From assembly GCA_963812945.1 (NCBI GenBank), contig CAWEXD010000012.1:186001-250000 (forward strand): 64,000 bases of DNA, in the 5' to 3' direction. The notes beneath the pieces are model-generated. The model searched no databases. It saw only the letters and a list, made by a program, of their open reading frames with translations, and was not told the origin of the DNA. Source of the stretch: DASRDR01 sp963812945 [NCBI: uncultured Candidatus Rokubacteria bacterium]. Lineage in GTDB: Bacteria; Methylomirabilota; Methylomirabilia; Rokubacteriales. This document shows, piece after piece, positions 17,199 through 25,250 of this stretch. The position numbers and the translations under genes are program-made. The stretch's first letter is position 1. Each line of letters starts with the position of its first letter.

Positions 17199-18080
17199 TC
17201 AGGTCCCGGGCACCCAGCGCTGGAACACGAGCGTCAGGGCGAAGCCGAGGACCGCCCACGCCGCGCGGGTCGGGTCCCCGGCGCCCGCGATGAGGAGCGC
17301 GTCGAGCAGCGAGATGCCCGCGATCAGGCTGACCACGGCGCGGCGGATGTCGCGATGCCCCGGGCGGACGAGGCCCGACACCGCGTAGGCCACCCAGGCC
17401 AGGAATCCGAGGTAGATGATGCTCCCGGCCCCCGCCGTCAGGAGCGTCGGCCACGCGTAGAGGAAGGGCGCGGCCAGGAAGACCAGGGGCCAGACGTGCC
17501 GCAGCTCGGTCAGGTTCTCCTGCTTCGCCACGTAGGTGAGGCCGATCAGGTACGAGAGCAGCACGGCGGCGCCGCCCCAGACCGGGGCGCCGATCCGGCC
17601 GGTGACGGCGAGCGCGGCGCCGACGTACACGAGCACGCGACAAAGGCCCATCACCACCGGGCTCAGCGGGTTCGCCTTGTGCCAGGCGTCGTACCCGGTG
17701 ATCACCGCCGCCAGCAGGACCGCGGACCACACGGCCGCCCGGCCGCCGCCGCCGGGCGCGGCCGCCGCGACGCCCACGGCGAGGACCCCGGCGGCGAGGA
17801 GCCCGAAGCCGATCGCGAAGACCTGCCCCGCGCCGATGCGCCCCGAAGGGATCGGGCGCTCGGGCCGCTCCCGCGCGTCGCTCTCGCGGTCGAAGGCGTC
17901 GTTCAGGTACATGCCCCCCGTGTAGAGCAGCGAGAACGCGAGCGCAAGGAGCGCCAGCCGGCCCGCGCCCACCGCGGCGCCGGCCAGGGCCGCCCCGGCG
18001 AGGGTGTTCGTCCACACCGTCGGCAGGTTCGACACCCGCCCGAGGAGCAGATACGGGGTCAGACTTTGACTTCGGGACAC
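17199..18080 (-). CDS. eboC: EboC, UbiA-family prenyltransferase-like membrane protein
   Basis: An integral membrane protein of the UbiA superfamily with 7-9 helices. LGRVSNLPTVWTN at the N-terminus and YLNDAFDRESDARERPERP are the substrate- and Mg-binding first aspartate-rich region. The second region is in GYDAWHKANPLSP. EboC members are this UbiA subgroup. The start codon has been disturbed: the palindromic repeat at 18055-18129 covers the point where related proteins begin, and the only in-frame start I can find is GTG at 18080 inside the repeat's loop, adding about 11 unusual residues before YLLLGRV. The frame is open further upstream but overlaps eboE. Confidence 0.85.
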   Translation of the reverse strand: MSRSQSLTPYLLLGRVSNLPTVWTNTLAGAALAGAAVGAGRLALLALAFSLLYTGGMYLNDAFDRESDARERPERPIPSGRIGAGQVFAIGFGLLAAGVLAVGVAAAAPGGGGRAAVWSAVLLAAVITGYDAWHKANPLSPVVMGLCRVLVYVGAALAVTGRIGAPVWGGAAVLLSYLIGLTYVAKQENLTELRHVWPLVFLAAPFLYAWPTLLTAGAGSIIYLGFLAWVAYAVSGLVRPGHRDIRRAVVSLIAGISLLDALLIAGAGDPTRAAWAVLGFALTLVFQRWVPGT

Positions 18081-18129
18081 TTTGCGCGGTTTGGAGCAGG
18101 CAATTGTCCGGAAGTCAAAGCCTGACCCC
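18055..18129. repeat. REP/MITE-like imperfect palindrome at the eboE-eboC junction
   Basis: The arms are 18055-18078 and 18106-18129, 24 bases each, matching at 22 of 24 positions when one is reverse-complemented, around a 27-base loop. The outer end reads GGGGTCAG and the arm contains CTTTGACTT. The eboE stop codon (18115-18117) and last four codons lie inside the right arm, and the only usable eboC start lies at the loop edge. No second copy and no transposase occur in the window. Confidence 0.8.
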
Positions 18130-19335
18130 GAGCTGGTCGAGGACCCAGCGGAGCTCGCGGGCGACGGCGGAGGCGATGTCCTCGCGCCGGAAGGCCTCGG
18201 GCAGCACGTCCCAGGTGTAGGTCTCGACCTCGAGGTGCGGCGTGTGCGCCTCCCGCCGGAGGAGGCCGAGGACACCCCGGAGGTAATCCTGCGTGCTCGC
18301 GAACCGGCCGAGCTCCTCGCGGAACAGCGGGACGTGGAAGTGGATGCGCCACTCGCGCGGGCCGCCCCCGTCCCGGGCGGCCGCGTCCAGCGCCTCGGGC
18401 AGGTCGAGGTACCGGACCAGGCGGCCGTCCCGCCGCTCGACCACCTGGTGGAGGTAGACGCCCTCGGCGAAAGGCCGGAGCGCGTCAACGAGCGCGGCGT
18501 CCCCCGGGTCCATCCGCACGCGCAGGCCGGCGCTCACCTGCACCTTGCCGATCCGGATGCCCGCCCGGCCGAGCGCCGCGAGCCCCGCGGCGGCGTCCTC
18601 GAACTCGACCGCCATGTGACAGGCATCGAAGCACACCCCGAGGTGGCGCCGGAGCGCGGCCTCGCTCTCGCCGCGGCCGAGTCCGGTGAGACGGCCGAAC
18701 GCCGTGACGCCGGGAGCGGCGAGGAGGTGATCCTCGAAGAAGCGCACCGTCTCGTCGACCGTCTCCATCTGGCAGCAGGGCTCCGGCTCGAGCGCGAGCG
18801 ACACCATCTTGCCGGTGCGCTCCCGGAGCCGGTGGAGCGAGGCCGCGTGGCGGATCATCAGCTCGGCCATGCGGCTCTCGTCGGCCGGGCCGCGCACGCG
18901 CGCCTTGTAGGCGCCCGGGACGGTGCTGACGGTCCCCTCGAGCCCGGGCTCGTCGGGCAGGAGCGCCGCGAGCAGCTCCGCCAGCTGGTCCGTGTACACG
19001 AGGCGCGCCTCGTCCAGCCAGTCCGGCAGGTACACCTCCTCCTTGACCCGCGTTCCGTGGAACGGCCCGTACGGAAAGCCATTGATCGTGAAGACGTAGA
19101 GCCCGCTCTCCCGGAGGAACGCGCGGAACGCCTCGAGCTCGGCCGGGCGAGCCAGCGCGGTCGCCGCCACCGCCGAGAGGCGGAGTCCCACGCCGAACGG
19201 CCGGTCCGGCGCGACCGCCGCCTTGACCCGGCGGACGTGACGCTCGAGATTGGCCCGGACCTCCTCCCAGGTCTCGCCGGCGTGGATGTTCGTGCAGTAG
19301 GTGAGGTGGGGCCCGCCGGGGACGGCGAGCTTCAC
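18115..19335 (-). CDS. eboE: EboE, TIM-barrel metabolite traffic protein
   Basis: A 406-residue xylose-isomerase-like TIM barrel matching EboE. The opening is GGPHLTYCTNIHAGETW, followed by FTINGFPYGPFHG near 86-98, SLALEPEPCCQMETVDETV near 185-203, and HLGVCFDACHMAVEFED near 235-251 with candidate metal ligands (Glu, Asp, His). GTG at 19335 overlaps the eboD stop as GTGA. The C-terminal residues GVRL and the stop codon are encoded by the inserted palindrome, so the native end has been replaced. The biochemical activity is unknown for the family. Confidence 0.88.
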   Translation of the reverse strand: MKLAVPGGPHLTYCTNIHAGETWEEVRANLERHVRRVKAAVAPDRPFGVGLRLSAVAATALARPAELEAFRAFLRESGLYVFTINGFPYGPFHGTRVKEEVYLPDWLDEARLVYTDQLAELLAALLPDEPGLEGTVSTVPGAYKARVRGPADESRMAELMIRHAASLHRLRERTGKMVSLALEPEPCCQMETVDETVRFFEDHLLAAPGVTAFGRLTGLGRGESEAALRRHLGVCFDACHMAVEFEDAAAGLAALGRAGIRIGKVQVSAGLRVRMDPGDAALVDALRPFAEGVYLHQVVERRDGRLVRYLDLPEALDAAARDGGGPREWRIHFHVPLFREELGRFASTQDYLRGVLGLLRREAHTPHLEVETYTWDVLPEAFRREDIASAVARELRWVLDQLGVRL

Positions 19336-20498
19336 GGCCGGCCGTGGCGGCGGCGCAGCTCGTCGAGGGCGCCGACCACGAGGGGCTCCTTCATCTCGTG
19401 GACCTCGACGCCACGGCCGATCGCGGCGAGAAGCGTGACGGTCAGCTCGCCGCCCAGGTGCTCCCGGAACTCCGCGAGCCCGTCCAGGACCACGGGCCGC
19501 CCGGCGGGGTCGCGGAGCTCCAGCGTCTCGTCCCAGCGCGGGAGCTCGAGACGGCCGAGGAGCGCGAGCACGCGGTCGGCCGCCGACTCGAGGAGCAGCC
19601 CCGCCGCGCGCGAGTAGAGCGTGTCGAGCGCGATGCCGATCCCGACCGCCTCCCCGTGGCGGAGCCGGTTCCGGGTGAGCGACTCGAGCCGGTGAGCGGC
19701 CCAGTGCCCGAAGTCGAGCGGCCGCGCGCTCCCCGCCTCGAACGGGTCGCCCGAGGTGGCGATGTGCTCGAGGTGAAGCCCCGCCGCGCGGCGGATCAGC
19801 TCCGCGACGGCGTCGGGGGCGCACGCGGCCAGCGCGTCCGCGTGCCCTTCCAGCCACGCGAAGAACTCCGGATCGCGGATCAGCGCCACCTTGACCGCCT
19901 CCGCCATGCCCGCCAGCGTGTCCCGCCGTCCGAGGCTCTCCAGGAACCGGCGGTCGTTGAGGACGGCGAACGGCGGGACGAACGTGCCGAGGAAGTTCTT
20001 CACGCCGAACGCGTTCACGCCGTTCTTGACGCCCACGCCCGAGTCGGCCTGGGCCAGCACCGTGGTCGGGAGCCGCACGGTCCGGATCCCCCGGTGCGCG
20101 GTCGCCGCGGCGTACCCCGCGGCGTCGAGGAGGGCGCCGCCGCCCACGATGATCACGTAGGACTGCCGGTCGAGCCGGAGCGCGTGGAGGACGGTCTGGA
20201 GGGCCAGCAGCGGGGCCGGGTCGTTCTTGACCGCTTCCCCGCCCTCGACGATCCACGGCGGGGCCACCAGCTCGAGCCGGTCCGCGTGCCGGTCGGCGTA
20301 GCGCGCAACCGTCGCGGCGAGCCCCGGCCACGCCTCGGCGACGGCGCGCTCCACGACGACGAGCATGCGGTGGCGACGGGAAGGCTCCTTCCGCGTGAGG
20401 GCCTCCACGAGGTCCGGGTTCCCCGGCTCGAACACGTCCACCGTGAAATAGACGGGGTACTCGTAGGGGACGGTGATCTTCTGGAGGATGGGCGGCAT
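19332..20498 (-). CDS. eboD: EboD, 3-dehydroquinate-synthase-like protein
   Basis: About 388 residues of the AroB/sugar-phosphate cyclase fold. NAD binding is seen in VIIVGGGALLDAAGYAAAT near 115-132, then LPTTVLAQADSGVGVKNGVN, and metal/base residues in HGEAVGIGIALDT, with a His also in FGHWAAHRLE. It belongs to the EboD subgroup rather than housekeeping AroB by its neighbours. ATG at 20498 is preferred; GTG at 20507 is an alternative. It lies 16 bases after the cytochrome c stop and overlaps eboE by 4 bases, so a single transcript from 22307 is likely. Confidence 0.88.
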   Translation of the reverse strand: MPPILQKITVPYEYPVYFTVDVFEPGNPDLVEALTRKEPSRRHRMLVVVERAVAEAWPGLAATVARYADRHADRLELVAPPWIVEGGEAVKNDPAPLLALQTVLHALRLDRQSYVIIVGGGALLDAAGYAAATAHRGIRTVRLPTTVLAQADSGVGVKNGVNAFGVKNFLGTFVPPFAVLNDRRFLESLGRRDTLAGMAEAVKVALIRDPEFFAWLEGHADALAACAPDAVAELIRRAAGLHLEHIATSGDPFEAGSARPLDFGHWAAHRLESLTRNRLRHGEAVGIGIALDTLYSRAAGLLLESAADRVLALLGRLELPRWDETLELRDPAGRPVVLDGLAEFREHLGGELTVTLLAAIGRGVEVHEMKEPLVVGALDELRRRHGRP

Positions 20499-20514
20499 GC
20501 GTGTCACATGCGTG

Positions 20515-20961
20515 TCAGTTGGAGAACGTCGGGCTCAGGACGTAGGCGACCACCGCCTTCAGCTCGTCCACCGAGAACTCGTGCCGCCAGGGCGGCATGC
20601 CCTGGAACCCGTTCGCCACGCGGTCGTAGACGAACGCGGGCGTGTAGCGGGACGGGTCGAGCTTGGGAGCCTTGCCCGGGTACGCGGCCTTCCCGTGGCA
20701 GAACTGGCACCGCGCCTGCCAGACCTCCCGCCCCTTCTGAACGTTCTTCGGATCCCTCAAGAAGGACTGACTGAACTCGACGGGTGACGCCGGCGCATTC
20801 GCGGCGGGTCCGGACGGGCCGGGCGGTGCCGTGGCGTTCGGAGCAGGCGCGCCGACAGCCGCGGGCGCGGCCGGCGGAGACTGGGCCGTGCCGATGCCCG
20901 CGGCGAGCCATGTCACGAGGCTTGCCCCGACGGCGAGCCTGAGGATCGTCGTTCCGCGCAT
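20515..20961 (-). CDS. Periplasmic c-type cytochrome
   Basis: A 148-residue exported monohaem cytochrome c. A signal peptide spans about residues 1-26 (ending GTAQS), followed by an Ala/Pro-rich linker to about 60. The haem motif CQFCH lies near residue 85, and the distal Met is probably in GFQGMPPW. It follows the PQQ-dependent dehydrogenase by 47 bases and precedes eboD by 16. The obvious role is to accept electrons from the dehydrogenase. Its tight linkage to eboDEC is the unusual point. Confidence 0.9.
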   Translation of the reverse strand: MRGTTILRLAVGASLVTWLAAGIGTAQSPPAAPAAVGAPAPNATAPPGPSGPAANAPASPVEFSQSFLRDPKNVQKGREVWQARCQFCHGKAAYPGKAPKLDPSRYTPAFVYDRVANGFQGMPPWRHEFSVDELKAVVAYVLSPTFSN

Positions 20962-21008
20962 GGAAGGAGTGGGCGGGCCCGGCGGGAAGCCGGGCCCGCG
21001 AGTCTCCC

Positions 21009-22307
21009 TTAGGGTGTGATCTTGTAGATCTTCGCCAGACCGCCGACCGGCCCCGTGGTGTCCTGCGTCAGGACGTACACCTCGCCGTCGGCGTCCTGCC
21101 CGAAGGCGAGGACGTAGGAGTTGAAGTTCGACATGTTGCCGACCTTCACGTCCTCCATGGTCCACTTGCCGCCGGCCTCGGTCGCGACGTAGATGCGCCC
21201 GTCGCGCACGGCAAACTGCTTGCTCCAGTCCCCGAAGAAGTACTTGCCCTGCCAGGGCCCGTGGCTCCCGCGGTAGACGAACCCGCCGGTGATGGACAGC
21301 CCCTTGCAGTTCTGGGTCACGTTGCAGTTCGGGTACTCGATGATCGGATCGATCATCCCGGCCGACTCGCAGCTCGCCGGATGCGTGTTCGGGTTCACGA
21401 AGTCGAAGCACTTGCTGGCTTCCTTCACGCGCCAGCCGAAGTTCCCGCCCTTCGTGACGATGTCGACCTCCTCGACGCTGTTTTGCTGGACGTCGGCGCA
21501 GAAGAGCTGCTTGCTCCCGCCCATGTCGAAGGAGCAGCGCCACGGGTTCCGGAACCCGTAGGCCCAGATCTCCGGCTTGGCGTCCTGGCGCCCGACGAAC
21601 GGGTTGTCGGCCGGGATGCCGTAGGACTCACCCTTGCTCGCGTCCATCCTGTCCACGTCGATGCGGAGCATCTTCCCGTTGAGCGAGCCGAGGTCCTGGC
21701 CGTTGCCCTTGGTGACGTTGTGGCCGATGCCCCAGTCGTTCGCGTAGCCGCCGTCGCCGGTGGAGATGTAGAGGAACCCGTCCGGCCCGAAGCCGATCCA
21801 GTGGCCGTTGTGGTTGAACTGCGGCCAGTCGATCTTCGTCAGGATCCGCTCGCTCATCACGTCGGCCCGGTTCGGGTTGGTCGGGGACACGCGGTACTCG
21901 GCGACGTAGTTCGTGTGCGAGTACCAGACGACCTTGTCGAGCGTCGAGTCCCCGGGGAGGGCCCCGCTGTAGGCGACGAAGAACCGCCCGTTGTTCTTGT
22001 AGTCGGGATGGAACGCCAGACCGAGGAGGCCGCGCTCGTCGAAGTCCTGATGGAGCTTCGGGATCCGGTGCCGGATGTTGAGGAACGGCTCGTCCAGCAT
22101 CTTCCCGTCGGGCATCAGGATCCTGATGACCCCGATCTGCTCCGTGATGAAGCGGCGCTTGGTCCCGTCGGGCGGCGTGACCATGTTGAGGGGCGCCGTC
22201 AGGCCGTCGGCGGCGACCTCGAGCTTGACGGTCACCTCTGCCGATGCGAGACCCGCGGCAAGGACACCACACATGAGGATCGTGAGGATGGTCGCGACGA
22301 ACTTCAT
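21009..22307 (-). CDS. PQQ-dependent sugar dehydrogenase-like (glucose/sorbosone family)
   Basis: A 432-residue exported six-bladed propeller of the soluble PQQ sugar dehydrogenase type. The signal peptide is about residues 1-23. Family motifs are DERGLLGLAFHPDY near 93-106, NHNGHWIGFGPDGFLYISTGDGG near 166-188, and EIWAYGFRNPWRCSFD near 244-259. The catalytic base His is probably in the NHNG segment. ATG at 22307. Electrons probably pass to the downstream cytochrome c. The substrate is unknown; family members oxidise aldoses and related alcohols. Confidence 0.9.
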   Translation of the reverse strand: MKFVATILTILMCGVLAAGLASAEVTVKLEVAADGLTAPLNMVTPPDGTKRRFITEQIGVIRILMPDGKMLDEPFLNIRHRIPKLHQDFDERGLLGLAFHPDYKNNGRFFVAYSGALPGDSTLDKVVWYSHTNYVAEYRVSPTNPNRADVMSERILTKIDWPQFNHNGHWIGFGPDGFLYISTGDGGYANDWGIGHNVTKGNGQDLGSLNGKMLRIDVDRMDASKGESYGIPADNPFVGRQDAKPEIWAYGFRNPWRCSFDMGGSKQLFCADVQQNSVEEVDIVTKGGNFGWRVKEASKCFDFVNPNTHPASCESAGMIDPIIEYPNCNVTQNCKGLSITGGFVYRGSHGPWQGKYFFGDWSKQFAVRDGRIYVATEAGGKWTMEDVKVGNMSNFNSYVLAFGQDADGEVYVLTQDTTGPVGGLAKIYKITP

Positions 22308-22397
22308 TGTCCTAGGTCCTCCTCCTCGGTCGGGGCGGGGTGGAAAAATTCCGCATGGCCGCTCGCCGGTCACAGCAGCCACAAGAGACCATAAGAG

Positions 22398-22426
22398 AAT
22401 TGAGGCAACTCCACGATCCTTGTCAA
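22398..22426 (-). promoter_or_regulatory. Predicted promoter for PQQ dehydrogenase-cytochrome c-eboDEC
   Basis: On the minus strand a perfect TTGACA (22421-22426) is followed 17 bases later by TCAATT (22398-22403), a weak -10. The leader to ATG 22307 would be about 85 bases. No other good -35 box precedes the run. Confidence 0.4.
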
Positions 22427-22542
22427 GGCCGCCTCGACGCGCGGCCCGGCTCCGCGGAGGGTTTCCCCGGGTGGGACGTTTCCACTACGATGGCGCGCGT
22501 GCGCCGAGACCGGAACCTCTGGTCGAGGCGCGGGAGGCGCCG

Positions 22543-23415
22543 GTGCTCTGGTTCGTGCTCTCGGTCGGAAGCGCCCTGTTCCAGGTCCTCCGGAACATGG
22601 TGATGAAGCGGCTCGGCCACGCCCTCGACGAGACGATCAACGTCTGGGGCCGCTTCACGTTCATCCTCCCATTCGCCGCGCTGCCGCTCGTCGTCGAGGG
22701 CCTGCCGCCCCGCCAGCCGGGGGTGTACTGGTACTGCTTGCTCTTCGCCGTCACGCAGATCACCGGTACCCAGTGCCTGGCCATGGCCCTGAAGCTCGCG
22801 GAGATCTCGCTGGTCACGGCGCTCTGGAAGCTCTCGGTCGTCCTGCTGATGGTCTGGGGGTACTTCACGCTCGGCGAGGAGCCGTCCACGCTGGGCGTCG
22901 TCGGCGTGCTCGTGTGCGTCGCCGGAGTCTATCTCATCAACGTGAGCCGGGCGCGCGTGTCGCTCTGGGCGCCGCTCCTGTCGCTGATCCGAGACCCCGG
23001 CCAGCGCTACACGCTGGGCGCGGCGCTCTTCTACGCCCCCTCCGTCGTCATCATCAAGAAGATCGCGCTGCTCTCGAATCCGGCCTACGCGGTCTTCATG
23101 GGCTACCTCTTCTGCTCGGTCCTGATCACGCCCTGGGTGCTCTACCGCTCCGCCCGGCACTTCCGCCAGCTCGGACGGCACTGGCTCGGCTTCGTGGGGC
23201 TGGGCGCGTTCGCCGCGCTGTCCACCCAGCTGGGCACCACGGCGTACACGATGACCGTGAGCTCGTACGTCGAGGCGGTCAAGCAGATCGAGATCCTGCT
23301 GGCGCTCGGGATCGGCTGGCTCGTCTTCGGCGAGGGCGCGCGGATCCGCCAGATCTGGCTCGGCTGCGCCGTCATGCTGGCGGGCATCGTGATCCTGGTG
23401 CTGGGCAAGGGCTGA
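22543..23415 (+). CDS. EamA/DMT-superfamily transporter
   Basis: A 290-residue membrane protein with about ten hydrophobic segments in two repeated halves, the DMT pattern. SLVTALWKLSVVLLMVWGYFTLGEEP ends the first half near 112 and VEAVKQIEILLALGIGWLVFGEG ends the second near 267, matching the EamA repeat closings (quoted in part: LWKLSVVLLMVWGYF and ILLALGIGWLVFGEG). GTG at 22543 follows a GGGAGG site. The substrate is unknown. It diverges from the PQQ dehydrogenase gene. Confidence 0.85.
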   Translation: MLWFVLSVGSALFQVLRNMVMKRLGHALDETINVWGRFTFILPFAALPLVVEGLPPRQPGVYWYCLLFAVTQITGTQCLAMALKLAEISLVTALWKLSVVLLMVWGYFTLGEEPSTLGVVGVLVCVAGVYLINVSRARVSLWAPLLSLIRDPGQRYTLGAALFYAPSVVIIKKIALLSNPAYAVFMGYLFCSVLITPWVLYRSARHFRQLGRHWLGFVGLGAFAALSTQLGTTAYTMTVSSYVEAVKQIEILLALGIGWLVFGEGARIRQIWLGCAVMLAGIVILVLGKG

Positions 23416-23445
23416 CGGGCCGATCTCTCGCGAAGCGCGGACCTC

Positions 23446-23474
23446 TTGCCGGCTCGACCGGAGCGCGCTATCGT
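23446..23474 (+). promoter_or_regulatory. Predicted promoter for the GYD-domain gene
   Basis: TTGCCG (23446-23451) and TATCGT (23469-23474) are separated by 17 bases, with a leader of about 76 bases to ATG 23557. Confidence 0.4.
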
Positions 23475-23556
23475 CCTGTCGCCGCGACGAGGACGTTCGC
23501 CGCCGTGGAATCCGTGGGAGTCATGAGCGCCAGACCCGGCGCACGGGAGGACTGCG

Positions 23557-23880
23557 ATGCCCAAGTACCTGTTCGAAGGGTCCTACACCCTGGAAGGCGC
23601 CAAGGGGATCATCAAGGACGGCGGCTCCAAGCGCCGGGCGGCCGTCGAGGCGCTGGCCAAGAGCATGGGCGGACGGGTCGAGGCCTTCTACTTCGCCTAC
23701 GGGGAGACCGACGCCTTCGTGATCGTCGATCTGCCCGACTCGGTGAGCGCAACGGCGGTCGCGCTGACGGTGGGAGCCAGCGGGGCCGTCCGGCTCAAGA
23801 CGACGGTCCTGGTCACCCCGGAGGAGGTGGACCAGGCGGTCAAGAAGACCGTCAACTACCGGGCCCCGGGCGCGAAGTAA
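23557..23880 (+). CDS. GYD-domain protein
   Basis: A 107-residue cytosolic protein with the GYD (dimeric alpha/beta barrel-like) domain. YLFEGSYTLEGAKGIIKDGG at residues 4-23 is the family opening (here YLFEGSYTLEGAKG in part), and AFYFAYGETDAFVIVDLPD near 43-61 contains the strand with the GETD motif. The function is unknown. ATG at 23557 has a ribosome-binding site GGGAGG eight bases upstream. It is a single-gene unit, with its own promoter and a hairpin after it. Confidence 0.9.
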   Translation: MPKYLFEGSYTLEGAKGIIKDGGSKRRAAVEALAKSMGGRVEAFYFAYGETDAFVIVDLPDSVSATAVALTVGASGAVRLKTTVLVTPEEVDQAVKKTVNYRAPGAK

Positions 23881-23901
23881 CCGGGAACCGGCTCCGACAC
23901 G

Positions 23902-23925
23902 GGGTCCGGTCGCCGGCGCGGACCC
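23902..23925. terminator. Hairpin between convergent GYD and Ldh-type genes
   Basis: GGGTCCG (23902-23908) pairs with CGGACCC (23919-23925) around a 10-base loop in the 46-base gap between converging genes. There is no T-run. Confidence 0.4.
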
Positions 23926-23926
23926 G

Positions 23927-25036
23927 TCAGGCGCTCGGCTCTGAGGGCGGGAGCGGCACGCCGAACCGGGCCGCGACCTTTCCCAGCTCGTCCCACGTCG
24001 ACGCGGCCAGCGCGATGCCCTCACGGCTCCGCCGCGCCCGGGCTCGCTCCTCCGGCTCGCCGGGCACCAGCACCTCGGCCACGCCATCGGCGGGGGCCTG
24101 TCGCTTGGCCGCGCTGAGCGCCTGGTCGACGAGGCCCGCGTAGCGGGCCGGGTCACCGAACGCTGCCGGGTCGACGACCTGGAGGAACACTCCCGCGATG
24201 CGGCCCCGGGGGTCCGCGGCCTCGGGGGGCGCGGCGCCGACGAGAGTGGGGTCCGGGTCTTCGATCATGCCGAGCGCTCCGAGGAGCGCGGAGGCCAGGC
24301 CGAGCCCGTAGCCCTTGTGCCCGGCGAGGGCGCCGCCGAGCGGCAGCAGCGCGCCGCCCGCGTAGAAGGCCTCGGCGTCCCGTGTGGGATGCCCGTCCCG
24401 GTCCACGATCGAATCCGGCGCCAGGGGCTTCCCGGCCGCCCGCGCGACGCGGACCTTGCCCTCGGCGACCGTGGACGTCGCGGCGTCGAAGATGAAGTGG
24501 CGGGTGCGCCCCGGAACCGAGATCGCCCAGGGGTTGGTCCCCAGGAACCGCGTCCGGCCCCCGAACGGCACGACGCCGCCGATCCCGTCACCGACCGCGC
24601 CGACGGTCACGATTCCGATCAGCCCCTCGCCGGCCGCGCGCTCGGCGTACTCACCGAGCCGGCCGATGTGGGTGGAGTGCCGCACCGCGACCATCGCCAC
24701 GCCGTGCTGCCGCGCCTGCGCCATCGCCCACTCGAGGGCGAACATCGTCGAGTGCTGGCCGAAGCCGCGCTTGGCGTCGACGAGGCCGGCAACCGCCGCC
24801 TCCCGGACGAATACCGGGCGGGCCGACGGGACGACCAGCCCCCCGTCCATGTCGCCGACGTATTGCGGGACGCGGATGACGCCGTGGGAATCGTGACCGG
24901 CCAGGTTCGAGCCGACCAGGTGGCGCGCCAGCTCCGCCGCCACGTCCGCGTCCGCCCCCATGCGCCGCGCGACGGCGGCGACGAACTCGCGGAGGGGATC
25001 GGGCGGGCAGAGCACGGGGGTCTTCGAGTCGGACAT
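23927..25036 (-). CDS. Ldh-family (malate/L-lactate-type) NAD(P)-dependent dehydrogenase
   Basis: A 369-residue member of the YlbC/YiaK/ComC dehydrogenase family, which reduces 2-oxoacids with NAD(P)H and does not use a Rossmann fold. Recognisable stretches are SNLAGHDSHGVIRVPQYV near 47-64 with the active-site His, VDAKRGFGQHSTMFALE, VAVRHSTHIGRLGEYAE near 119-135, and GTNPWAISVPG near 165. ATG at 25036 follows GGAGGG at proper distance; GTG 25042 is less likely. It diverges from the amidase gene. The substrate is not identifiable. Confidence 0.9.
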   Translation of the reverse strand: MSDSKTPVLCPPDPLREFVAAVARRMGADADVAAELARHLVGSNLAGHDSHGVIRVPQYVGDMDGGLVVPSARPVFVREAAVAGLVDAKRGFGQHSTMFALEWAMAQARQHGVAMVAVRHSTHIGRLGEYAERAAGEGLIGIVTVGAVGDGIGGVVPFGGRTRFLGTNPWAISVPGRTRHFIFDAATSTVAEGKVRVARAAGKPLAPDSIVDRDGHPTRDAEAFYAGGALLPLGGALAGHKGYGLGLASALLGALGMIEDPDPTLVGAAPPEAADPRGRIAGVFLQVVDPAAFGDPARYAGLVDQALSAAKRQAPADGVAEVLVPGEPEERARARRSREGIALAASTWDELGKVAARFGVPLPPSEPSA

Positions 25037-25250
25037 GGGCACTGGCCCTCCATTCGGAGCAGGGTGACCGCGCCGTCGATCATCGCACGGGCGGCGCCCG
25101 GCACGCGGGCGCTCCGAGCCGCCACCGCGCCGGCCGGCCCGACACCCTCTGGACAGCCGGCCCCGCTCCCTCTACGCTGATCTTCATGCGGGCGGAGCGC
25201 CGGAAGGCGCCTCCGCCCGCGCTTTCGTCGACCACCACCAGGAGGCCCGG

